Below, one piece after another: positions 1 through 5,434 of a stretch of 5,434 bases of DNA. The stretch spans positions 1 through 5,434 of the forward strand of contig JAKEEL010000073.1 in the NCBI GenBank assembly GCA_022616595.1, read 5' to 3'. The notes under the pieces are model-generated. The model worked only from the letters and a program-made list of their open reading frames with translations, searched no databases and was not told the origin of the DNA. The position numbers were made by a program, and so were the translations under genes. This DNA is from Methylococcaceae bacterium. GTDB lineage: Bacteria > Pseudomonadota > Gammaproteobacteria > Methylococcales > UBA1147. Each line of letters begins with the position of its first letter. Within the stretch, counting starts at the first letter, position 1.

Positions 1-21
1 GACGGATGGGGATCACCATGA
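1..21 (+). CDS. sucC: Possible last codons of sucC (succinyl-CoA synthetase beta subunit), partial
   Basis: Only seven codons are visible. Frame 1 reads D-G-W-G-S-P and then TGA at 19-21, so the stop would overlap the ATG of sucD in an ATGA arrangement. sucC lies directly upstream of sucD in nearly all proteobacteria and such overlaps are common between translationally coupled subunit genes. Nothing in six residues identifies the protein itself, so the call rests on context. Frame 2 also stays open to a TAA at 35-37 and could be the true end of the upstream gene, or that gene may stop before the window begins. Confidence 0.35.
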   Translation, partial: DGWGSP

Positions 22-887
22 GTATTCTGATCGATAAAGATACCAGATTGATTTGTCAGGGCTTTACCGGGAAGCAGGGGACGTTTCATTCGCAGCAGGC
101 TTTGGACTACGGAACCCGGCTGGTCGGCGGGGTGACCCCGGGCCGCGGAGGGAGCCTGCACCTCGGATTGCCGGTCTTCGACACGGTACAGGAGGCCGTG
201 CACGACACCGGCGCCGACGCATCCGTGATTTACGTTCCGCCGCCTTTCGCGGCCGACGCGATTCTGGAAGCGGCGGACGCCGGAATTCGAACCATCGTCT
301 GCATCACCGAGGGCATACCCGTACTGCACATGCTGCGCGTGAAAGCGGCCCTGGCCGGAAGGGACTGCGTTCTCGTGGGCCCGAATTGTCCGGGCGTGAT
401 TACGCCGGGCGAATGCAAGATCGGGATCATGCCGGGGTTTATCCATCAACCCGGAAAGATCGGAATCGTGTCCAGGTCCGGCACATTGACTTATGAAGCC
501 GTCTACCAGACGACTCGCGCGGGACTCGGGCAGAGTACTTGCGTCGGAATCGGCGGCGATCCGATTCATGGCCTGGAGTTCGTCGACGTGCTGGAAAAAT
601 TCCAGGCGGACGAACAGACCCGCGGCATCATCATGGTCGGCGAGATCGGCGGCTCGGCCGAGGAAAATGCCGCGGAATACATCCGAGACTTCGTGACCAA
701 GCCGGTGGTCGGCTATATCGCGGGCGTCACCGCCCCGCCCGGTAAACGCATGGGCCACGCGGGTGCGATCGTGGCCGGTGGCAAGGGTACCGCCGCGGAC
801 AAATTCGCCGCGCTCGAATCGGCCGGTGTCCATATCGTGAAATCGCCGACCGAGATGGGACGCCGCATGCAGCAATGTCTGGCTTGA
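18..887 (+). CDS. sucD: Succinyl-CoA synthetase (ADP/GDP-forming), alpha subunit
   Basis: SucD pairs with SucC and interconverts succinyl-CoA, ADP or GDP and phosphate with succinate, CoA and ATP or GTP, the substrate-level phosphorylation step of the TCA cycle, in the cytoplasm. From ATG 18 the protein is 289 residues, the same length as E. coli SucD, and begins [10 protein letters not shown] as the family does. This start is preferred over ATG 6 (four extra residues) because GGGGA at 8-12 is correctly placed for it. The CoA-binding Rossmann domain fills about residues 1-125, with [10 protein letters not shown] (15-24) and GGVTPGRGG (37-45). The ligase domain follows, with GPNCPG (121-126), SRSGTLTYE (152-160), GIGGDP (177-182) and GEIGG (208-212). 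His247 in MGHAGAI is the phosphorylated catalytic histidine (His246 in E. coli mature numbering). The paralogous malate thiokinase subunit MtkB is an alternative family, but the C-terminal [17 protein letters not shown] pattern is that of SucD. Confidence 0.97.
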   Translation: MSILIDKDTRLICQGFTGKQGTFHSQQALDYGTRLVGGVTPGRGGSLHLGLPVFDTVQEAVHDTGADASVIYVPPPFAADAILEAADAGIRTIVCITEGIPVLHMLRVKAALAGRDCVLVGPNCPGVITPGECKIGIMPGFIHQPGKIGIVSRSGTLTYEAVYQTTRAGLGQSTCVGIGGDPIHGLEFVDVLEKFQADEQTRGIIMVGEIGGSAEENAAEYIRDFVTKPVVGYIAGVTAPPGKRMGHAGAIVAGGKGTAADKFAALESAGVHIVKSPTEMGRRMQQCLA

Positions 888-894
888 GTGGTTC

Positions 895-899
895 AAGGA
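895..899 (+). promoter_or_regulatory. Shine-Dalgarno-like AAGGA upstream of nadE
   Basis: AAGGA lies 7 bases before TTG 907 and 37 bases before GTG 937. It is the best ribosome-binding match in the sucD-nadE gap and would support a TTG start that adds ten residues to NadE. A weaker GGA at 925-927 lies 9 bases before GTG 937. The site therefore bears on the choice of start but does not settle it. Confidence 0.35.
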
Positions 900-936
900 C
901 ATTGCGTTGGTTTTACACGTAAACGGATCGTTCATT

Positions 937-2556
937 GTGAAGCTTGGAGTCGCGATCGCGCAATTGAATCTGGTGGTCGGCGATATCGACGGAAATCGGG
1001 ACCGGATCTTGAAGGCCGCCGAAACCGCGCGGGACGAACTGCTGGCCGACGTTGTCGTACTTCCGGAGCTCAGCATTTCAGGATATCCGCCTGAAGACCT
1101 GTTGTTGCGGCCGGATTTTATAGCAAAGTGCAGAAGCGCGCTCGATGAGCTAGCCGGAAAATCCCAAGGGATATGCCTGGTTGTCGGCTTCCCTGAAAAA
1201 GCCGGGGAGCGATTGTTCAACAGCGCCGCGGTGCTTGGATCCGGTAAAATTCGGGCGGTTTATCGAAAATGCCAATTGCCGAATTACGGAGTATTCGACG
1301 AAAAACGCTATTTTGCGCCGGGCACCGAGCCCTGTCTGTTTCAGATTCGGGGGGTACACCTGGCGCTGACGATATGCGAGGATGTGTGGACGGTGGGTGC
1401 CGTGGAGCGGTCGAGTGCCTTGGGCGCGCAATTGATCTTGAATCTCAATGCATCTCCGTTCCATGCCCGCAAAATTCGCGAGCGGGAGGCGGTCTTGCGT
1501 GAACGCATCCGAACATCCAGGGTTCCGATCGTGTATGTGAATCTGATCGGGGGACAGGACGAATTGGTATTCGATGGAGCTTCCTTCGCGATCGATGCGC
1601 GCGGCGAAGTGTTCCGCCGGGCTCCCGAGTTTGAGGAGTCCATCGAATTGGTCGAGTTCCGGGTTGAAAAATCCTTGCTCCCGGTGCCTGGCCGGAGCGC
1701 GCCCGAGTATGCTGAAGTCTCCAGTGAATACAAGGCCCTGGTGCTGGGTATCCGGGATTATGTCCGGAAGAACGGCTTCCAGGGCGCGTTATTGGGCTTG
1801 TCGGGCGGAATCGATTCAGCGCTGACTCTGGCGCTCGCGGCCGATGCGCTGGGCAGCGAGCGGGTCGAAGTCGTGTTGATGCCGTCCCGCTATACCGCAT
1901 CCATGAGCAACGAGGATGCGGCCGCGGAAGCACGGCTTCTGGGGGTTCAAAGCCATGTGATTCCGATCGAACCGGCTGTTGGCGCGTTCACGGCGATGCT
2001 CGAAGAAACCTTTCGCGGATTGCCTCGGGATACCACCGAAGAAAATATTCAGGCCCGCTGCCGAGGGCTTGTACTCATGGCGATTTCGAACAAAAAGCGC
2101 AAGCTGCTGCTGACCACCGGGAATAAGAGTGAAATGAGCGTCGGTTATGCAACGCTTTACGGTGACATGGCTGGCGGCTTCGCACCGCTCAAGGATGTCC
2201 CGAAGATGCTGGTCTACCGGCTTGCGGAATATCGGAATTCGATTTCCGAAGTCATTCCGCGGCGCGTAATCGAACGTCCCCCTTCCGCGGAACTCGCTCC
2301 GAATCAAGTGGATCAGGATTCCCTGCCGCCCTATCCGGTACTGGATGCCATTCTTGAGCGATATGTGGAACGCGACCGCTCGATCGAGGAGATGATCGCC
2401 GAGGGCTTCGATTCCGCGGATGTCAGCAGAGTCGTCGCCCTGGTCAACAACAACGAATACAAACGCAGGCAGGCCCCCCCGGGGGTGCGTATCACGCCGC
2501 GGGCCTTCGGCCGCGATCGCCGCTATCCGATGACATCGGGCTTCCGCCCTTTGTGA
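937..2556 (+). CDS. nadE: Glutamine-dependent NAD+ synthase (two-domain NadE)
   Basis: The enzyme converts nicotinic acid adenine dinucleotide, ATP and glutamine to NAD+, AMP, PPi and glutamate, the last step of NAD+ synthesis, in the cytoplasm. From GTG 937 it has 539 residues, usual for the two-domain form. Residues 1 to about 250 are a nitrilase-type glutaminase domain; the expected triad is Glu44 (LPELSISGYPPEDL), Lys111 (YRKCQLPNYGVFDE) and Cys147 (ICEDVW). The synthase domain from about 265 carries the PP-loop LSGGIDSA (288-295), TTGNKSE (393-399), the YATLYGDMAGGFAPLKD stretch (404-420), RPPSAEL (447-453) and DQDSLPPYPVLD (459-470). It ends in the family-typical PRAFGRDRRYPMTSGFR. E. 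coli NadE lacks the glutaminase domain and uses ammonia. GTG 937 is chosen because MKLGVAIAQLN matches where family members begin; TTG 907, with a better ribosome site, would add ten residues. The gap to sucD is 49 bases, so co-transcription is plausible. Confidence 0.96.
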   Translation: MKLGVAIAQLNLVVGDIDGNRDRILKAAETARDELLADVVVLPELSISGYPPEDLLLRPDFIAKCRSALDELAGKSQGICLVVGFPEKAGERLFNSAAVLGSGKIRAVYRKCQLPNYGVFDEKRYFAPGTEPCLFQIRGVHLALTICEDVWTVGAVERSSALGAQLILNLNASPFHARKIREREAVLRERIRTSRVPIVYVNLIGGQDELVFDGASFAIDARGEVFRRAPEFEESIELVEFRVEKSLLPVPGRSAPEYAEVSSEYKALVLGIRDYVRKNGFQGALLGLSGGIDSALTLALAADALGSERVEVVLMPSRYTASMSNEDAAAEARLLGVQSHVIPIEPAVGAFTAMLEETFRGLPRDTTEENIQARCRGLVLMAISNKKRKLLLTTGNKSEMSVGYATLYGDMAGGFAPLKDVPKMLVYRLAEYRNSISEVIPRRVIERPPSAELAPNQVDQDSLPPYPVLDAILERYVERDRSIEEMIAEGFDSADVSRVVALVNNNEYKRRQAPPGVRITPRAFGRDRRYPMTSGFRPL

Positions 2557-2609
2557 ACCCGTTATGCTTGCCTCGCCAATGCTGGATCGTTGCAACCAAT
2601 CTGATCACC

Positions 2610-2613
2610 AGGA
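2610..2613 (+). promoter_or_regulatory. Ribosome binding site AGGA fixing a GTG start
   Basis: AGGA lies 6 bases before GTG 2620. An in-frame TGA at 2602-2604 rules out ATG, GTG or TTG starts further upstream, so this site and GTG 2620 together define the start of the GNAT-like gene. Confidence 0.6.
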
Positions 2614-2619
2614 ATAACC

Positions 2620-3690
2620 GTGCCGATCAGAGTATATCGATCATTTCATGATTTTCCGAAATCCTTGGCCGACGGAAACAGCTATCCCTCTCAGCAAAAC
2701 TATTTTTTGTCGAATCAGTGGTTCTCCAACCTCTATGAGACCGTGCTTCACACTGAACTTGATCTCAGAATTTATGGGGTATTCTCCGACGAATCCGAAA
2801 ACCAGCTTGAAGGCGCCTTATTTTGCGGAAGTGTGAAAGGGAAACGAAAACTGGTTGGTCTGACGAATTATTATACGCTTGAATATGGCCCTGTCTTGCT
2901 CGATGAAAAATTGGATCGCGTTTCGATCATCGACGAACTTGTGGATTATATAAGCACCGAAACACCGGCTTGGGTATCTGTCGAATTCCGTTTTCTTCGG
3001 TCGGAGTCGAGGGAATATGGCTATTTCATCGATCGCTTCAAGAACGCTGGATTTTATGCAAAAGGATTTTTTCAGTACGAAAACTGGTTTCATCCGCTGA
3101 ATGGACAAGACTTTTCCGCGTATTATGAAGAAAGACCATCAAAACTGAAAAATACGATCAAAAGGAAGGCCGGCAAACTACGAAACAGTCACGAATTCGA
3201 AATAAAATACTACACAGGGAACGACCCTCGACTCGAGGCCGGGATTAACGACTATACGAGTATTTACAATCATTCCTGGAAACAATCGGAACCCTACAGC
3301 GATTTCATCCCCGAGTTGATAAAATCCTGGGCAAAGCTGGGGATTCTATTTCTCGGAATTTTATACCTGGATTCCAAGCCCGTCGCCGCCCAACTCTGGC
3401 TGTCGGCCTTCGATAAATTTACTATCTACAAGCTCTGCTACGACGAGCAATATCAGGATTTCTCGCCCGGCTCGATTTTATCGAAAGAAATGTTCGAACA
3501 TGCGTTCAAAAAGTTTCCATGCTGCGAGATCGATTACGGTATCGGGAGTGAACCCTACAAACGGGATTGGATGAGCCGGGTACGCCGGATCGGCGGGATC
3601 GGCGCAATGAATAAAAAAACCGTTAAAGGGTTTTGGTCAGCGCTCTTTCAGCAGGTGAAGGATTCGACTAAACGATTCCTCCCTGATTAG
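2620..3690 (+). CDS. FemAB/BioF2-like GNAT-fold acyltransferase, function unknown
   Basis: This 356-residue protein looks like the GNAT-superfamily group that includes the BioF2-like/Acetyltransf_6 and FemAB-type transferases. I recognise it by pattern, not by a specific named relative. Cues are an N-terminal FLSNQWFSNLYE (29-40); a basic segment, RPSKLKNTIKRKAGKLR (172-188), where this group often has an R-x-x-x-L-x-x-T-x-R-R-like motif; a hydrophobic strand pair GILFLGILYLDSKPVAAQLWL (241-261, both ends included); FSPGSILSKEM (281-291) in the place of the cofactor-loop helix; and DYGIGSEPYKRDWM (305-318), close to the D-x-G-x-G-x-E-P-Y-K-x-x-W ending common in the family. No signal peptide or membrane span is seen, so it is probably cytoplasmic. 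Relatives act in peptidoglycan bridge, exopolysaccharide or lipid acyl transfer; the substrate here is unknown. The start is GTG, bounded by an upstream in-frame stop. It follows nadE by 63 bases. Five sampled 60-base lines average about 43% GC against about 58% in nadE, which hints at acquisition by transfer. Confidence 0.75.
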   Translation: MPIRVYRSFHDFPKSLADGNSYPSQQNYFLSNQWFSNLYETVLHTELDLRIYGVFSDESENQLEGALFCGSVKGKRKLVGLTNYYTLEYGPVLLDEKLDRVSIIDELVDYISTETPAWVSVEFRFLRSESREYGYFIDRFKNAGFYAKGFFQYENWFHPLNGQDFSAYYEERPSKLKNTIKRKAGKLRNSHEFEIKYYTGNDPRLEAGINDYTSIYNHSWKQSEPYSDFIPELIKSWAKLGILFLGILYLDSKPVAAQLWLSAFDKFTIYKLCYDEQYQDFSPGSILSKEMFEHAFKKFPCCEIDYGIGSEPYKRDWMSRVRRIGGIGAMNKKTVKGFWSALFQQVKDSTKRFLPD

Positions 3691-3757
3691 TCTTGCAAGC
3701 GCTCGGATTTTTGCGGGACAAAATTGGCGCCAATGGGGGCCGCGGCTTTGCAAGACT
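3689..3757. terminator. Inverted repeat in convergent gap, possible bidirectional terminator
   Basis: AGTCTTGCAA at 3689-3698 is matched by its perfect reverse complement TTGCAAGACT at 3748-3757. With one bulged T (3747) the pairing extends by GC to 12 base pairs. The left arm starts inside the TAG stop of the GNAT-like gene, and the right arm ends 10 bases before the bamD stop. A structure shared by two converging genes fits a bidirectional terminator. Against this, the enclosed loop is about 49 bases and no strong T-run follows either arm, so intrinsic termination is uncertain. AGTCTT recurs at 3770-3775, allowing an alternative pairing with AAGACT at 3752-3757. Confidence 0.35.
3723..3734. 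repeat. 12-base perfect palindrome ATTGGCGCCAAT
   Basis: The sequence reads the same on both strands over 12 bases. It sits in the loop of the larger inverted repeat between the GNAT-like gene and bamD. With no spacer it is a poor hairpin but has the twofold symmetry of a dimer-binding site. A second perfect palindrome, GCCGCGGC, lies at 3739-3746. On the minus strand the 12-mer is followed by a short TTT, so it might add to bamD termination. No known operator is recognised. Confidence 0.4.
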
Positions 3758-3767
3758 TCAGATCGCA

Positions 3768-4604
3768 TCAGTCTTCATCCAATCCGATGAAATCCCAAAT
3801 ATCCTCGGCCAGCGACTGGTTCAGATCGGTATATTCGGAACTCGGAATTCCGTTCGCATAATTCATCGCGTAAACCCGGGCCGTGTCCGCGGCAAGATCG
3901 TTCATTGCCAGTTCTTTGTAGGCGGCCTCCAAGATCTTGAGTGCGATCGGTATCGCGGGTGTCCGCTGGTAGTTTTCAATCACGTAGTTCATCCGTTCCA
4001 CCGCCGCCACATAGGCTCCTTTTTTCATGTAATAGCGGCCCACGTGGATCTCGTAGATTGCGAGATTGTTCCTGAGCGCGATCATGCGTTGCCGGGAATC
4101 CGCCGCGTATCGGCTGGCCGGGAATTTATCGACAAGCGTCTGGAAATCCTTGAATGCATCCCGGGCCGAACCGGGGTCCCGCTGGGATGAATCGGTCGGA
4201 ATGAATCGTTCCAGAAAACCGATGCTGCGGTTGTAGTTGACCAGACCTTTCAGATAATAGGCATAGTCGACGTTCGGGTGCCGTGGATGGAGTTTGATAA
4301 AACGGTCGGCGGCGGCGATCGCCGAATCCGGCTCGTCGGATTTGTAATAGGCATAACCGATTTCGAGCTGTCCCTGTGTCGCATACATTCCGAACGGAAA
4401 CCGGGTCTCCAGGGTCTCATAATGCTCAATCGCTTTTCCGTAGCGTTCGTCTCGCAGCGCCTGTTTCGCTTCGTTGTAAAATTGTTCGGCCGTCCAGTCC
4501 GCTTTTTCGTCTTTTTTTTCCGAAACTCCGGAACATGCGGCAAGAATCAGCACGATTCCAAAGGTGCGGGACAATCCGAGAAAGGCTCGAAAGAATGGCG
4601 GCAT
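3768..4604 (-). CDS. bamD: Outer membrane protein assembly factor BamD, lipoprotein
   Basis: BamD is the essential lipoprotein of the BAM complex; with BamA it folds and inserts beta-barrel proteins into the outer membrane from the periplasmic face. The chosen start (ATG at 4604-4602) gives 278 residues with a lipoprotein signal: Arg6 and Arg13, a hydrophobic run TFGIVLILAA, then Cys24 in a LAAC lipobox. Ser25 at +2 suits outer-membrane sorting. The mature part is a TPR array: WTAEQFYNEAKQALRDERY starts at 37, followed by ETRFPFGMYATQ (66-77), the GYAYYKSDEPDSAIAAADRF helix pair (83-102) and LHPRHPNVDYAYYLKG (105-120), a BamD hallmark. Then come RDPGSARDAFKDFQTLVDKFP (142-162, the hallmark after the insert) and IYEIHVGRYYMKKGAYVAAV (183-202). 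The tail from about 250 is acidic and longer than in the 245-residue E. coli protein. The frame stays open to ATG 4703, but that extension lies in the promoter region and would bury the signal peptide. No clear ribosome site precedes ATG 4604. Confidence 0.95.
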   Translation of the reverse strand: MPPFFRAFLGLSRTFGIVLILAACSGVSEKKDEKADWTAEQFYNEAKQALRDERYGKAIEHYETLETRFPFGMYATQGQLEIGYAYYKSDEPDSAIAAADRFIKLHPRHPNVDYAYYLKGLVNYNRSIGFLERFIPTDSSQRDPGSARDAFKDFQTLVDKFPASRYAADSRQRMIALRNNLAIYEIHVGRYYMKKGAYVAAVERMNYVIENYQRTPAIPIALKILEAAYKELAMNDLAADTARVYAMNYANGIPSSEYTDLNQSLAEDIWDFIGLDED

Positions 4605-4619
4605 GGCGTGTAGCGTAGG

Positions 4620-4625
4620 ATTATC
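4620..4625 (-). promoter_or_regulatory. Possible -10 element for bamD (GATAAT)
   Basis: On the minus strand GATAAT matches five of six positions of the sigma-70 -10 consensus and ends 15 bases before the ATG at 4604. No good -35 is seen at 16-18 bases upstream. A start of transcription from here would leave a leader of only about ten bases, which would fit the lack of a ribosome site but is unusual. The true promoter may lie further upstream. Confidence 0.2.
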
Positions 4626-4714
4626 GTTCGTATGCAGGGCGGCCGATTTTCCGCGTACTTCAAGGCAGGGCGGTTCGTGGGCAACGACCTGCAGCATGAA
4701 CACGGCAAGGGTAT

Positions 4715-4742
4715 TTGGCTATCCTGCAAAGGTCTGTAGTAT
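4715..4742 (+). promoter_or_regulatory. Candidate sigma-70 promoter for rluD
   Basis: TTGGCT (4715-4720, four of six matches to TTGACA) and TAGTAT (4737-4742, four of six matches to TATAAT) are separated by 16 bases. Transcription would begin near 4749 and give a leader of about 23 bases before ATG 4772. The region is divergent, between bamD and rluD, where a promoter for each gene is expected. The match is only moderate. Confidence 0.35.
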
Positions 4743-4771
4743 ACAGCAATTGTCGGCAACGATAAGAGCCC

Positions 4772-5434
4772 ATGATCTCATCTGAAATATTGGTCGCCCG
4801 GGTGCCGGACTCCCTGACCGGTCTCCGATTGGATCAAGCGCTCGCGGAGATGTTTCCGGAATTTTCCAGGAGTCGATTGCAGGCCTGGGTTCGCGGCGGG
4901 CGGGTGCGGGTGGACGGGAAGCTCCTGCGGCCCAAAGACCGCGTGGCGGGCGGTGAAGTCGTTCATCTGGATTCGGAAACCGAGGCGCATACTGACTGCG
5001 AGCCTGAAAATCTACCGCTGGACATCGTGTTCGAGGACGAGTCCCTGATCGTCGTGAATAAGCCGGCCGGTCTGGTCGTCCACCCCGCCGCCGGCAACTG
5101 GCGGGGCACTTTGCAGAATGCCTTATTGAACCATGACCCGGGACTGGCGGCGCTGCCCAGAGCGGGATTGGTGCACCGCATCGACAAGGATACCAGCGGA
5201 CTGCTGGTGGTCGCCCGCACGCTTCATGCCCACAAGGTTCTGGTCGGTCAGTTGCAGGCGCGGTCGATCAAACGCGAATATTTCGCGCTTGTAAACGGCG
5301 CCATGCTCGCGGGCGGGAGCGTCGATGAAGCCATCGCGAGACACCCGGCGGACCGGAAGAAATTCACGGTTCACGAAAACGGAAAACCCGCCGTGACCCA
5401 TTTCCGGATCGTCGAGCGATTTCCGTACCATACC
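4772..5434 (+). CDS. rluD: 23S rRNA pseudouridine synthase RluD, 5' part (cut by window end)
   Basis: RluD isomerises uridines 1911, 1915 and 1917 (E. coli numbering) in helix 69 of 23S rRNA to pseudouridine, which matters for ribosome assembly. The reading frame is open from ATG 4772 through the last base of the window: 221 codons, roughly two thirds of the family's usual 320 or so. An in-frame TAA at 4763-4765 excludes any earlier ATG, GTG or TTG start. Residues about 16-65 form an S4-type RNA-binding domain (GLRLDQALAEMFPEFSRSRL, then VRVDGKLLRPKDRVAGGE). The catalytic domain shows DIVFEDESLIVVNKPAGLVV (84-103), HP at 104-105, and HRIDKDTSGLLVVART (135-150), where Asp138 is the catalytic aspartate. 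IKREYFALVNG (166-176) is also family-typical. RluD is preferred over RluA or RluC because of the S4 domain and the bamD / rluD divergent pairing seen in E. coli and relatives. The ribosome site is weak (AAGAG at 4764-4768, 3 bases before the ATG). Confidence 0.93.
   Translation, partial: MISSEILVARVPDSLTGLRLDQALAEMFPEFSRSRLQAWVRGGRVRVDGKLLRPKDRVAGGEVVHLDSETEAHTDCEPENLPLDIVFEDESLIVVNKPAGLVVHPAAGNWRGTLQNALLNHDPGLAALPRAGLVHRIDKDTSGLLVVARTLHAHKVLVGQLQARSIKREYFALVNGAMLAGGSVDEAIARHPADRKKFTVHENGKPAVTHFRIVERFPYHT

Noticed and set aside
18..887. Malate thiokinase subunit (mtkB) instead of sucD
   Set aside because: The N-terminal and C-terminal segments follow SucD, including [17 protein letters not shown] after the catalytic histidine, where MtkB differs; no serine-cycle genes are nearby.
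912..940. Possible promoter before nadE from TTTACA at 912-917
   Set aside because: At 16-18 bases downstream there is no acceptable -10 box, so only a lone -35-like hexamer is present.
1445..1933. 162-codon minus-strand open frame opposite nadE
   Set aside because: Its product is rich in Arg, Pro and Ser in the way of a shadow frame, and the plus strand there encodes conserved NadE sequence.
1816..2595. 259-codon open frame on the minus strand, antisense to nadE
   Set aside because: It lies almost wholly opposite the strongly conserved synthase domain of NadE, shows no family motif, and is what GC-rich coding sequence produces on its other strand.
3693..4190. 165-codon open frame on the plus strand opposite bamD
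   Set aside because: It is antisense to conserved TPR codons of BamD and its protein has no recognisable domain.
4605..4703. N-terminal extension of bamD to ATG 4703
   Set aside because: The 33 added residues would place the lipoprotein signal and LAAC lipobox inside the protein and use up most of the divergent promoter region.
5213..5220. GCTGGTGG, identical to the E. coli Chi site
   Set aside because: It falls in conserved Leu-Leu-Val-Val codons of rluD; a single 8-mer is expected by chance and Chi sequences differ between species.

Overview
The window reads as ordinary chromosomal DNA from a Gram-negative proteobacterium, most likely a gammaproteobacterium. The grounds are an E. coli-like SucD, a BamD lipoprotein (outer-membrane assembly), and the bamD / rluD divergent pair that is conserved in that class. 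I cannot name the genus. Hand-counted lines of nadE average about 58% GC. No tRNA, rRNA, CRISPR array, insertion sequence or phage gene is visible, and no stretch over 300 bases lacks a gene.

Layout. Left block, plus strand (1-3690): the last bases of a probable sucC, complete sucD (18-887), complete nadE coding for the glutamine-dependent two-domain NAD+ synthase (about 937-2556), and a 356-residue FemAB/BioF2-like GNAT-fold protein (2620-3690). They run in one direction with gaps of 49 and 63 bases, so they could share a transcript. The GNAT-like gene is clearly more AT-rich (about 43% GC in five sampled lines) than its neighbours. Middle: a 77-base convergent gap (3691-3767) holds a long inverted repeat and two short perfect palindromes. 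Right block: bamD on the minus strand (3768-4604), a 167-base divergent promoter region (4605-4771), and the first 221 codons of rluD on the plus strand (4772-5434), cut by the window edge.

How the genes work together. SucCD makes succinate and ATP or GTP from succinyl-CoA in the TCA cycle, and NadE performs the last step of NAD+ synthesis. Both are central-metabolism housekeeping, but no direct functional link is shown. The GNAT-like protein is the only accessory-looking gene; cell-surface or aminoacyl/acyl transfer is possible but its substrate is unknown. BamD and RluD are housekeeping proteins (outer-membrane protein insertion, 23S rRNA pseudouridylation) joined by a conserved divergent arrangement rather than a common pathway.

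I found no convincing new system. The points most worth a second look are the AT-rich GNAT-like gene, the symmetric structure in the convergent gap, the uncertain starts of nadE and bamD, and the acidic C-terminal tail of BamD.
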